DNA of 12,951 nucleotides. It comes from Gemmatimonadota bacterium. GTDB taxonomy: Bacteria > Gemmatimonadota > Gemmatimonadetes > Longimicrobiales > Gaopeijiaceae. The notes below the pieces were generated by a model. The model did not search any database, was not told the DNA's origin, and saw only the letters and a program-made list of their open reading frames with translations. How positions within the stretch are numbered: the first letter of the stretch is position 1; every line of letters starts with the position of its first letter. This document shows, one piece after another, positions 6,802 to 12,502 of the stretch. A program made the position numbers and the translations under genes. The DNA lies in assembly GCA_003567615.1 (NCBI GenBank), contig PWZC01000186.1:1-12951 (forward strand), given 5' to 3'.

Positions 6802-7959
6802 TCAGAAGCCCTCCAGATCGGTGCGCTGGATCTGGATGCCCCGCCGGGCGAGCCCGTCCATGTATCCCCTGGGGTCCACGGTCTCGTCGGGGGTGCGCAC
6901 ACCCTTCTCCCGGATCTCGCCGGAACACTGCATGATCCCGGTGAGTGCCAGGGAGAACCCGGTGGTGCGCATCATGGCCGAGATGCCCGAAGCCTCGTCG
7001 TAATAGTCCACCAGGTCGAACCGGATGGCGCGATGGGCGCGGTGCTTCTCGCCGCGGATCTCCACCCGGAGGACAACGAGATCCTGCCCCTTGGGCTTCC
7101 GTAGCTTGGGGGTCACGCAGTCGATGAAGAACCGCCGGGGCGGGATGGCGTGGCCGTCCACCTCGATGGGTTCCAGCTCCAGGAGGCCCAAGCTCCGGAT
7201 CGCCTTCATGAGGACGGCATGGCCCGGGTAGCGAAGGGTCTTGTACTCCATCGTGCGGAGTTGCCCCTCATAGCGATAGGGAAGGGTGGAGATCCCCCCG
7301 GCGGTATAGAAGGCCTCCAACATTCCCAGGGGCTCGGGGAAGGAAACCTGCTCCAGCCCGGGGAGGGGCTCCACCTCCGCCGGCTTCCCCTCGTGGAGGA
7401 CGAGGCCCGGGGTGGTGTAGTAGTCCAGCACCCCTTCCATGGAGTAGACGATCTGGTAGTTGAGGGGAGGCTCCGGATCCTGGGGGAGTCCGCCCACCCA
7501 CATCCGCACCGAGTCCACCTGGTCCAGCTCGTCGATGCCGGCCTGGGCCAGGATGTTCACCATCCCCGGCGCCAACCCACAATCGGGGATCACGCTCACG
7601 CCCCGCTCGGTGGCCAACCCATCCAGTTCACGCTGCTGAGCCACGATCTCCGTGTTGCCGCCCAGGTCGCAGAAGTGGGCCCCGGCCTCGATGGCGAGCT
7701 GGGTCATCTCGAGATTGAAGTAGTAGGGGAGGGCGCAGACCACGCCATCCATCCCCTTCATGGCCGTACGAACCGAATCCGGGTCCCGGGCATCCACGGC
7801 CTCCACCTTGAGGCGGTCTCCCAGGAAGGGACGGAGGAAGCTGGCCACCCTGTCCGTTCGCTGGTCACCCACCACCACCTCGGTGACCTTCGGGCTCTTC
7901 AGGAGATCGTACGCCGCTGCGGAGCCCTGGGCCCCTCCCCCCAACACGAGAAAACGCAT
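6802..7959 (-). CDS. Lysine 6-dehydrogenase-like / saccharopine dehydrogenase family oxidoreductase
   Basis: A 385-residue NAD(P)-dependent oxidoreductase. The Rossmann loop is LGGGAQG at residues 6-12, with GDQR after the second strand, where the acidic residue favours NAD. Family blocks follow: ALPYYFNLEMTQLAIEAGAHFCDLGGN, then VIPDCGLAPGMVNILA, then VGGLPQDPEPPLNYQIVYSMEGVLDYY, then EAFYTAGGISTLPY and MEYKTLRYPGHA. From memory this order, wording and length match Geobacillus L-lysine 6-dehydrogenase (EC 1.4.1.18), which oxidises the lysine epsilon-amine and yields piperideine-6-carboxylate, more closely than LYS9 saccharopine reductase. That is an inference without alignment. The ATG at 7959 follows GAGGAG at about 6 nt. 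It starts 77 nt after gyrA ends, same strand, so cotranscription is possible. Confidence 0.82.
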   Translation of the reverse strand: MRFLVLGGGAQGSAAAYDLLKSPKVTEVVVGDQRTDRVASFLRPFLGDRLKVEAVDARDPDSVRTAMKGMDGVVCALPYYFNLEMTQLAIEAGAHFCDLGGNTEIVAQQRELDGLATERGVSVIPDCGLAPGMVNILAQAGIDELDQVDSVRMWVGGLPQDPEPPLNYQIVYSMEGVLDYYTTPGLVLHEGKPAEVEPLPGLEQVSFPEPLGMLEAFYTAGGISTLPYRYEGQLRTMEYKTLRYPGHAVLMKAIRSLGLLELEPIEVDGHAIPPRRFFIDCVTPKLRKPKGQDLVVLRVEIRGEKHRAHRAIRFDLVDYYDEASGISAMMRTTGFSLALTGIMQCSGEIREKGVRTPDETVDPRGYMDGLARRGIQIQRTDLEGF

Positions 7960-8036
7960 CCTCTTCTCCTCATTCAATCGGGTTTGGTCACGAAAATCCC
8001 TCCGGCCTTCCACGCTCGTCTAGTGGACTGAGGGGG

Positions 8037-10709
8037 TCAATCCCCGTCGCCGAAGAGGTCCGGCTGGGGCCCGTCGTCGGCACCGTCCTTCACGGATCCG
8101 CCACCCTCGTTCACGGATCCGGTGGGACTCTCCCCAACTCCGGCGTCACGCCCCTCCCCGGCCCCCTCGCTCTCGGGCGCCTCCCCCTGAGGCCCCTCGC
8201 TCTCGGACGCGTCGCCCTGGGACCCCTCGCTCTCCGGCGCCTCGCCCTGGGGCCCCTCCCTCTCCGGCTGCTCCCCGGCCAGGCTACGCGTCACCTCCAC
8301 CACCCGGTCGCCGGCCTGGATCCGCACCAGTCGACTCCCCCGGGTCCGGCGCCCCTGCTCGGGGACGTCGGCGGCACGGAGCCGGGATACCGCCCCACCG
8401 GCGGTGATGAGGGAGACCTCGTCGCCCGCTACCACCTCCAGGGCGCCCACCAGTGGTCCGCCCTGGGAGCCGGAGGGAATGGCCAGCGTCCCCAGCCCAC
8501 CCCGCTTCTGGAGGGGGAACTCGCCGAGGGGCGTGCGCTTCCCCCACCCTTCCTCGCTCACCGTGAGCACGTAGGCCTGACGCCTCACCGGAATCATCCC
8601 GATGACCTGGTCGTCGTCCCGGAGGTCGATCCCCTTCACCCCCTGGGCCGTGCGCCCCATGGTGGACACCTCCTTCTCCTCGAACCGGATGGCCCGACCG
8701 TCCCGGCTCAGGAGCATGAGGACGGCGCGGCCGTCGGAGAGGATCACGTCCAGGATGCGGTCCCCGTCCCGCACGCCGGCGGCGATGATGCCGCCGCTGC
8801 GGGGATTCGAGAACTCGGAGAGGGCGCTGCGCTTCACGGTCCCGCCCCGGGAGACGAAGACCAGCACCCGCTCCTCGTCGTCCAGGTTCTCCACCGGCAC
8901 GAGGCTCACGATCCGGTCGCCCCGGTCGGCGCCGACCAGGGCGTAGATGGATTGTCCCCGGGAGGCCCGGGCCGACTCGGGAACGTCCAGGACCGACAGG
9001 AAGTGGCAGTGGCCGCCCTCGGTGAAGGCCAGGATCCACCCGCCGGTGCGGGCGGTGAAGACCCGCTCGAGCCAGTCGGTCTCGTAGTTCTCCATCCCAG
9101 CCAGCGCCTTCCCGCTCCGGACCCGGCGGCGGTAGAGGTGCATGGGGATGCGCTTCACGAAGCCCTCGTGGCTCACCGTGACCACCACGTCCTCGTCGGC
9201 CACCGCCTCTTCCAGCGGGGCGACGTGCTCCTCGGCATCCCGGAGGATGACGGTGCGGCGGGCGTCGCCGAACCGCTCGGTGACCTCGTCGAGTTCTTCC
9301 ACCACGACCCGGAGCTGCTCCGTTTCCGAGTCCAGGATGGCCCGGAGCTCTCCGATGAGAACCTCCAGCTCGGCGAGACGGTCGCGGAGGGTCTGGCGCT
9401 CCAGCGAGGTCAGGCGACCCAGGCGCATGTTGAGGATCGCATCGGCCTGGATCTCCGAGAGGCCGAACTGGTCCTGGAGTCGGGTCGAAGCCTGGGGGCG
9501 GTCCCGGGACCCCCGGATGATGCGGATGACCTCGTCGATGTTGTCCAGGGCCACCAGGAGCCCCTCGATCACATGCCTCTCCGCCTCGGCCTTCTCCACA
9601 TCGTGGCGGGTGCGGCGCACCACCACCTCCAACCGGTGATCCCGGTACCGCTCCAGGAGCTCCTTCAGGTTCAGCTCACGGGGCTCGCCCTTGTCCAGGG
9701 CGAGCATGATGGCCCCGAAGGTGCTCTGCAGGTAGGTCCGCCGATGAAGGATGGCCAGGGTGGCGGCCGCATTGGCGCCGCGCTTGAGCTGAATGACCAG
9801 CCGCAGCCCGTCGCGGTCCGACTCGTCCCGCACGTCGGTGACGTCATCCAGCTTCCCCTTCCGGGAGAGGCCCACGATCTGGTCGATGATCTTGGACTTG
9901 GAGACGCTGTAGGGGATCTCCGTCACCACCAACTGGTCCCGCCCGCCGCGCAGCGCCTCCTTCACGATGCGGGCCCGCATGACGATGCGGCCCCGTCCTG
10001 TCCGGTACATGTCGTGGATCCCGTCGTCGCCCACGATGAAGGCGCCGGTGGGGAAGTCGGGGCCCGGAAGGTGGGCCATGAGTTCATCCACCGGGCAATC
10101 GGGATTCCGGGCCAGGTGGCGAAAGGCGGCGGTCACCTCGTTCAGGTTGTGGGGCGGCATGTTGGTGGACATTCCCACGGCGATCCCCGACGCCCCGTTC
10201 ACCAGCAGATTCGGGAGGCGGGCCGGAAGAACGGTGGGCTCCTGGATGCGGCCGTCGAAGTTCGGCGCAAAGTCCACCGTCTCCTTGTCCAGATCGGCCA
10301 GCATCTCCAGCGTGATGGGCGCCAGCCGGGCCTCGGTATACCGGTAGGCCGCCGCCGAGTCCCCATCGATGGAGCCGAAGTTGCCCTGCCCATCCACCAG
10401 CGGGTAACGGAGCGAGAAATCCTGAACCATCCGCACCATGGTGTCGTACACCGCCGAGTCGCCGTGGGGGTGGTACTTACCGAGCACCTCTCCCACCACC
10501 GACGCGCTCTTCTTGTAGGGCCGATCCGGTAGGAGTCCCAGCTCGTTCATGGCGAAGAGGATCCGGCGATGCACCGGCTTGAGACCGTCCCGGACGTCGG
10601 GGAGGGCCCGGGAGACGATCACGCTCATGGAGTAGTCGATGAACGACTCCCGCATCTCGTCCTCGATGAGACGGGTCAGGATGCGCTCCCGCTGCTGAGC
10701 CATGGACAT
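8037..10709 (-). CDS. gyrA: DNA gyrase subunit A (type IIA topoisomerase A subunit)
   Basis: The 890-residue DNA-cleaving subunit of a type IIA topoisomerase. The winged-helix region has VGEVLGKYHPHGDSAVYDTMVRM, with S85 and D89 at the E. coli S83/D87 quinolone positions, both unmutated. The catalytic tyrosine is Y124 in AYRYTEARL. The tower and coiled-coil domains reach about residue 500; a beta-pinwheel CTD spans about 507-810 (VTVSHEGFVKR, VFVSRGGTVKR, LTVSEEGWGKR). The usual first-blade GyrA box is degenerate (RRRVRSGKALAG, 527-538); a near-canonical QKRGGLG is at 734-740. Residues 812-890 are an acidic repetitive tail. The ATG at 10709 has AGGGAG 5 nt upstream; a second ATG lies 6 nt inside. 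gyrB is not adjacent, so a topoisomerase IV-like (ParC) role cannot be excluded. Confidence 0.93.
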   Translation of the reverse strand: MSMAQQRERILTRLIEDEMRESFIDYSMSVIVSRALPDVRDGLKPVHRRILFAMNELGLLPDRPYKKSASVVGEVLGKYHPHGDSAVYDTMVRMVQDFSLRYPLVDGQGNFGSIDGDSAAAYRYTEARLAPITLEMLADLDKETVDFAPNFDGRIQEPTVLPARLPNLLVNGASGIAVGMSTNMPPHNLNEVTAAFRHLARNPDCPVDELMAHLPGPDFPTGAFIVGDDGIHDMYRTGRGRIVMRARIVKEALRGGRDQLVVTEIPYSVSKSKIIDQIVGLSRKGKLDDVTDVRDESDRDGLRLVIQLKRGANAAATLAILHRRTYLQSTFGAIMLALDKGEPRELNLKELLERYRDHRLEVVVRRTRHDVEKAEAERHVIEGLLVALDNIDEVIRIIRGSRDRPQASTRLQDQFGLSEIQADAILNMRLGRLTSLERQTLRDRLAELEVLIGELRAILDSETEQLRVVVEELDEVTERFGDARRTVILRDAEEHVAPLEEAVADEDVVVTVSHEGFVKRIPMHLYRRRVRSGKALAGMENYETDWLERVFTARTGGWILAFTEGGHCHFLSVLDVPESARASRGQSIYALVGADRGDRIVSLVPVENLDDEERVLVFVSRGGTVKRSALSEFSNPRSGGIIAAGVRDGDRILDVILSDGRAVLMLLSRDGRAIRFEEKEVSTMGRTAQGVKGIDLRDDDQVIGMIPVRRQAYVLTVSEEGWGKRTPLGEFPLQKRGGLGTLAIPSGSQGGPLVGALEVVAGDEVSLITAGGAVSRLRAADVPEQGRRTRGSRLVRIQAGDRVVEVTRSLAGEQPEREGPQGEAPESEGSQGDASESEGPQGEAPESEGAGEGRDAGVGESPTGSVNEGGGSVKDGADDGPQPDLFGDGD
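8163..8282 (-). repeat. 30-bp tandem repeat encoding the acidic GyrA tail
   Basis: Four copies with 30-bp spacing begin at 8163, 8193, 8223 and 8253; the last is the most diverged. In the reading frame they give a 10-residue unit, EGPQGEAPES, then EGSQGDASES, then EGPQGEAPES, flanked by a partial EREGPQGE-like edge. The unit is a multiple of three, so copy number can vary without a frameshift. A further repeat of the 12-mer TTCACGGATCCG lies at 8089-8100 and 8110-8121 in the same tail (GSVNEG/GSVKDG). Confidence 0.85.
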
Positions 10710-10905
10710 GGCGACTCCCTGGGCTGTCGTGGATCCGAGCGCTGCCCGCCGGCCGGTTCAGGCGCACGGAACTGGGACTGTGTTGACGGATTGGACGATG
10801 TGGGTGGATCGGACCGGGTCGACAAACGGTGTGACCGGCCCGACGGAAGATGGGGAGGCGGGCGAGGGGAGGGAAGTGCGGGTCTTCGGGATCGCTTCGG
10901 CCTCG

Positions 10906-10929
10906 AAATGCGAATCCAGATTCGCATTT
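10906..10929. promoter_or_regulatory. Perfect 10-4-10 AT-rich palindrome, candidate operator or hairpin
   Basis: Arm AAATGCGAAT (10906-10915), loop CCAG (10916-10919), arm ATTCGCATTT (10920-10929). The arms are perfectly complementary. Seven of ten arm bases are A/T inside otherwise very GC-rich DNA, and the site is about 197 nt upstream of the gyrA start. A dimeric regulator site fits better than a terminator, since the stem is weak and the T run after it is only four bases. Confidence 0.5.
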
Positions 10930-10993
10930 TGGCTGCTGACCCTTGCGGATGGTGCGGAGGGAGGGTGGCAGTTGTGCGTCCGCCTGGGTGCCG

Positions 10994-11013
10994 CTCCCCT
11001 CCTTCCAGGGGAG
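10994..11013 (-). terminator. Weak inverted repeat downstream of the TPR gene, possible terminator
   Basis: CTCCCCT (10994-11000) and AGGGGAG (11007-11013) pair perfectly around a 6-nt loop, about 60 nt past the TPR stop on the minus strand. No U tract follows, so an intrinsic terminator of the classical kind is not supported. It could act with Rho or only protect the RNA end. Confidence 0.2.
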
Positions 11014-11072
11014 GAGACGGTGGGATCCGGTCAGGGGAGCCGTACGTGGCTAGCCCGTGCCCATGGACCGCG

Positions 11073-11387
11073 TCAGTCCCAATCCTCCAGCGTTTCCTCG
11101 AATTCGTCGACCATGGTGGGATGCGCGTGCCGACGAGCGGCGGCGATACCGGTCCGGTAGGCCTCCCGAGCCTCCTCGTCCCGACCCAGGCTCCGAAGCG
11201 CGGCTCCCAGGCGCCCCCAGGCATTTCCCTCATCGTCGGTGACGGCGAGGTACCGGCGCAGCTCCTCCACGCCTTCCTCGAGTCGATCCTGGGTGAGGTA
11301 CTCCATGGCAAGCCCGAAGCGCAGCCGGGGATCGTCGGGGCGGGACTCGAGCATACGGCTCAGAGTCTCCAGGCGGGAAGAACTCAT
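11073..11387 (-). CDS. Small TPR-repeat protein (104 aa)
   Basis: A 104-residue cytoplasmic protein with two tetratricopeptide repeats and flanking helices. The first repeat is about residues 20-53 (RLRFGLAMEYLTQDRLEEGVEEL), the second about 54-87 (NAWGRLGAALRSLGRDEEAREAYRTGI), each with the usual small/large residue pattern (G/A at 8 and 20, Tyr at 11 or 24). A preceding helix LETLSRMLESRPDDP is itself a half repeat. TPRs bind partner proteins; the partner here is unknown. The ATG at 11387 gives a complete first helix, but its Shine-Dalgarno is poor, so translation may depend on the gene upstream, whose stop at 11434 is 46 nt away. The two probably form one transcript. Confidence 0.75.
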   Translation of the reverse strand: MSSSRLETLSRMLESRPDDPRLRFGLAMEYLTQDRLEEGVEELRRYLAVTDDEGNAWGRLGAALRSLGRDEEAREAYRTGIAAARRHAHPTMVDEFEETLEDWD

Positions 11388-11409
11388 GGCAAGCTTTGTC
11401 GGAGGAGGT

Positions 11410-11450
11410 GGATCAGTCCGGGAACTGGACGGATCAGTCCGGGAACTGGA
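11410..11450 (-). repeat. 21-bp tandem duplication spanning a stop codon
   Basis: Two copies of GGATCAGTCCGGGAACTGGA(C/A) lie at 11410-11430 and 11431-11450, with only the last base differing. On the minus strand this duplicates the last codons and stop of the 140-residue gene: QFPD-stop, then SVQFPD-stop, in the same frame because 21 is a multiple of three. The duplication lies in the short gap ahead of the TPR gene. Confidence 0.85.
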
Positions 11451-11856
11451 ACGACTCGCGCAGCTCGGCGGACGACGACGGACCGGAGAGGAGCTCCACC
11501 AGCGCCGACATCTCCGAGCCCACCGCCTCGATGCGATCCAGGACGGTGAGGGCGTGGGCGTAGTCGAAGTAGGCGGACACCGCCTCTTCGGCGGCGGCAT
11601 GGGCCGCCAGCACATGGGAGTCCATGGTCGCCCGGAGGTGGGACACGATGAGGCGGACCGCCCTCTCCACGTCCTTCTGTTCCGCCAGGGTATTCAGGGA
11701 AAAGTCACCGGAAAGGCGGGGGAGGAGGGCCTCCACCGCCACCCGCCCCGACGGAGGAGCGGCCACGGCGACGCCCGTTCCCTCATCGTTTCCCAGGAAG
11801 GAACGTGCCCCGTGGGACAGGGCTGTGACCTCTTCGTAGTTGCACGCCACGATCAT
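11434..11856 (-). CDS. Unknown 140-residue helical protein
   Basis: I do not recognise this protein. It begins MIVACNYEEVTALSHGARSFL and has a strand-like stretch (GVAVAAPPSGRVAVEALLPRL), then FSLNTLAEQKDVERAVRLIVSHLRATMDSHVL, a long Ala-rich helix (AAHAAAEEAVSAYFDYAHAL), VLDRIEAVGSEMSALVELLSG, and QFPD at the end. There is no signal peptide or membrane helix, and one cysteine (C5). GGAGG lies 5 nt before the ATG at 11856, an excellent site. The start overlaps the stop of a possible 25-codon leader ORF by four nt (ATGA), and the leader contains a 12-bp perfect inverted repeat. The TPR gene follows after 46 nt. The helical second half resembles scaffold or regulatory proteins only in a general way; function is open. 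Confidence 0.72.
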   Translation of the reverse strand: MIVACNYEEVTALSHGARSFLGNDEGTGVAVAAPPSGRVAVEALLPRLSGDFSLNTLAEQKDVERAVRLIVSHLRATMDSHVLAAHAAAEEAVSAYFDYAHALTVLDRIEAVGSEMSALVELLSGPSSSAELRESFQFPD

Positions 11857-11930
11857 GGGGTCCTCCGCTCTGGGGTCCGGCGGGAGCCCGAGCCCCCGCG
11901 GGACTTCCCCGCCGGACCCGGTCGGGCCAT
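11853..11930 (-). CDS. Possible 25-codon leader peptide, translationally coupled to the next gene
   Basis: On the minus strand a GGGGGAGGG sits 8 nt before an ATG at 11930. The frame encodes 25 residues, starting MARPGPAGKSRGG and ending RRTPERRTP, rich in Arg, Pro and Gly. Its TGA (11853-11855) overlaps the ATG of the 140-residue gene as ATGA, the classic coupling overlap. Third positions are mostly G/C, but the whole region is GC-rich, so composition does not prove coding. The ORF contains the 12-bp inverted repeat at 11873-11919. The combination of strong Shine-Dalgarno, exact overlap and hairpin suggests a regulatory leader; chance is a real alternative. Confidence 0.35.
   Translation of the reverse strand: MARPGPAGKSRGGSGSRRTPERRTP
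11873..11919 (-). promoter_or_regulatory. 12-bp perfect inverted repeat in the leader of the 140-residue gene
   Basis: Arms GGGTCCGGCGGG (11873-11884) and CCCGCCGGACCC (11908-11919) are exactly complementary, with a 23-nt loop. In the minus-strand RNA the stem ends about 7 nt before the GGAGG ribosome site of the 140-residue gene. A stem of this length and GC content would be very stable and could limit ribosome access or be opened by translation of the leader ORF. Confidence 0.45.
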
Positions 11931-11999
11931 GCCGCCGACCCTCCCCCTTTTTTACCTATCGGGACCCCGAAGGTTTCTGCAACCCCCCGGGAGATCCGG

Positions 12000-12485
12000 T
12001 CAAGCCTGGACGCCACCTTCGGAACCGGGTGGGACGAGGATCGGCGTCGGCGCCCGACCGCTGCCGGGAGGAGCCCCGGGCTGGCGGCGCTCCCCACTGC
12101 TCTTTTCCACCAGGAGGGGCACGGATTGCACCTCCTCGCCCTCCACCTGCACCACGAAGCGGTAGCGACCGGCGGTGGGGAAGACGACGCCGTCCAGGTT
12201 CAGGACCTGGGGAATCCGGACGCGGTCGTCCGGATCGCCGGGACCGGCGTCCACCTGACCGTTCAGTTGGAGGATGGTCTGATCGTCGGGGCTCACCATG
12301 CGGATCGCCACGTCGAGACGCCCCTGGTCCCCGGGGTCCAGGGCGAAACGGAGTACCAGGGCCACCCGCCCATGGCGGAGGGGGAAGTCGGGACCGCGTA
12401 GACGGTGGAACGACCCCAGGACGTTGAGCTTTCCTGAGGCGTCTACGGTGGCGGCGTCGGCAAGGAGGGCAATGTCGATTTTCAT
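12000..12485 (-). CDS. DUF6941-like protein
   Basis: A 161-residue protein. It opens MKIDIALLADAATVDASGKLNVLGSFHRL, the pattern I associate with DUF6941 proteins (a short strand, ADAA, then GKLNVLG). It continues with strands such as RVALVLRFALDPGDQG, LDVAIRMVSPDDQTIL, VLNLDGVVFPTAGRYRFVVQVEGEEV and SVPLLVEK, which suggests an all-beta fold. The last 35 residues are Pro/Gly/Arg-rich and look disordered. There is no signal peptide, so it is probably cytoplasmic; the molecular role of the family is unknown to me. The ATG at 12485 fits the family start although its Shine-Dalgarno is poor. It lies 17 nt after the CPBP protease stop, so the two are probably cotranscribed and may be coupled. Confidence 0.68.
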   Translation of the reverse strand: MKIDIALLADAATVDASGKLNVLGSFHRLRGPDFPLRHGRVALVLRFALDPGDQGRLDVAIRMVSPDDQTILQLNGQVDAGPGDPDDRVRIPQVLNLDGVVFPTAGRYRFVVQVEGEEVQSVPLLVEKSSGERRQPGAPPGSGRAPTPILVPPGSEGGVQA

Positions 12486-12502
12486 ATCGGACGCTATGGC
12501 TT

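Larger units (their letters stand above)
10710..11072 (-). other. Gene-free 363-bp leader region upstream of gyrA
   Basis: No convincing gene is seen on either strand. Open frames here lack start signals and family resemblance. The region holds the perfect palindrome at 10906-10929, a smaller inverted repeat (CTCCCCT/AGGGGAG) at 10994-11013, and presumably the gyrA promoter and the end of the TPR transcript. I could not fix a promoter: TTGACG at about 10783 on the plus strand has no good -10, and the minus strand has no clean pair. A small RNA or a regulated leader is possible but unproven. Confidence 0.5.

Noticed and set aside
7150..8031. 293-codon plus-strand frame opposite the lysine dehydrogenase-like gene
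   Set aside because: Same kind of antisense shadow, with low-complexity His/Gly/Leu composition and no recognisable motif.
8952..10532. 526-codon open frame on the plus strand opposite gyrA
   Set aside because: It is the antisense shadow of a confidently identified gyrA frame in GC-rich DNA, is His/Gly/Val-rich without domain-like pattern, and has no Shine-Dalgarno.
10569..11549. 326-codon plus-strand frame across the gene-free region
   Set aside because: It overlaps gyrA and the TPR gene antisense, has no start signal, and its composition is unlike the real proteins of the window.
11920..11953. GGTCGG/CCGACC hairpin followed by TTTTTT on the plus strand, terminator-like
   Set aside because: No plus-strand gene or promoter lies upstream, the stem is only 6 bp, and a 7-nt gap separates it from the T run. 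On the minus strand the same A tract is just upstream of the leader ORF.
11955..11985. Possible promoter TTGCAG with GATAGG or TAGGTA for the 140-residue gene
   Set aside because: The -10 matches are poor and the spacing is ambiguous, so I did not list it as a feature.
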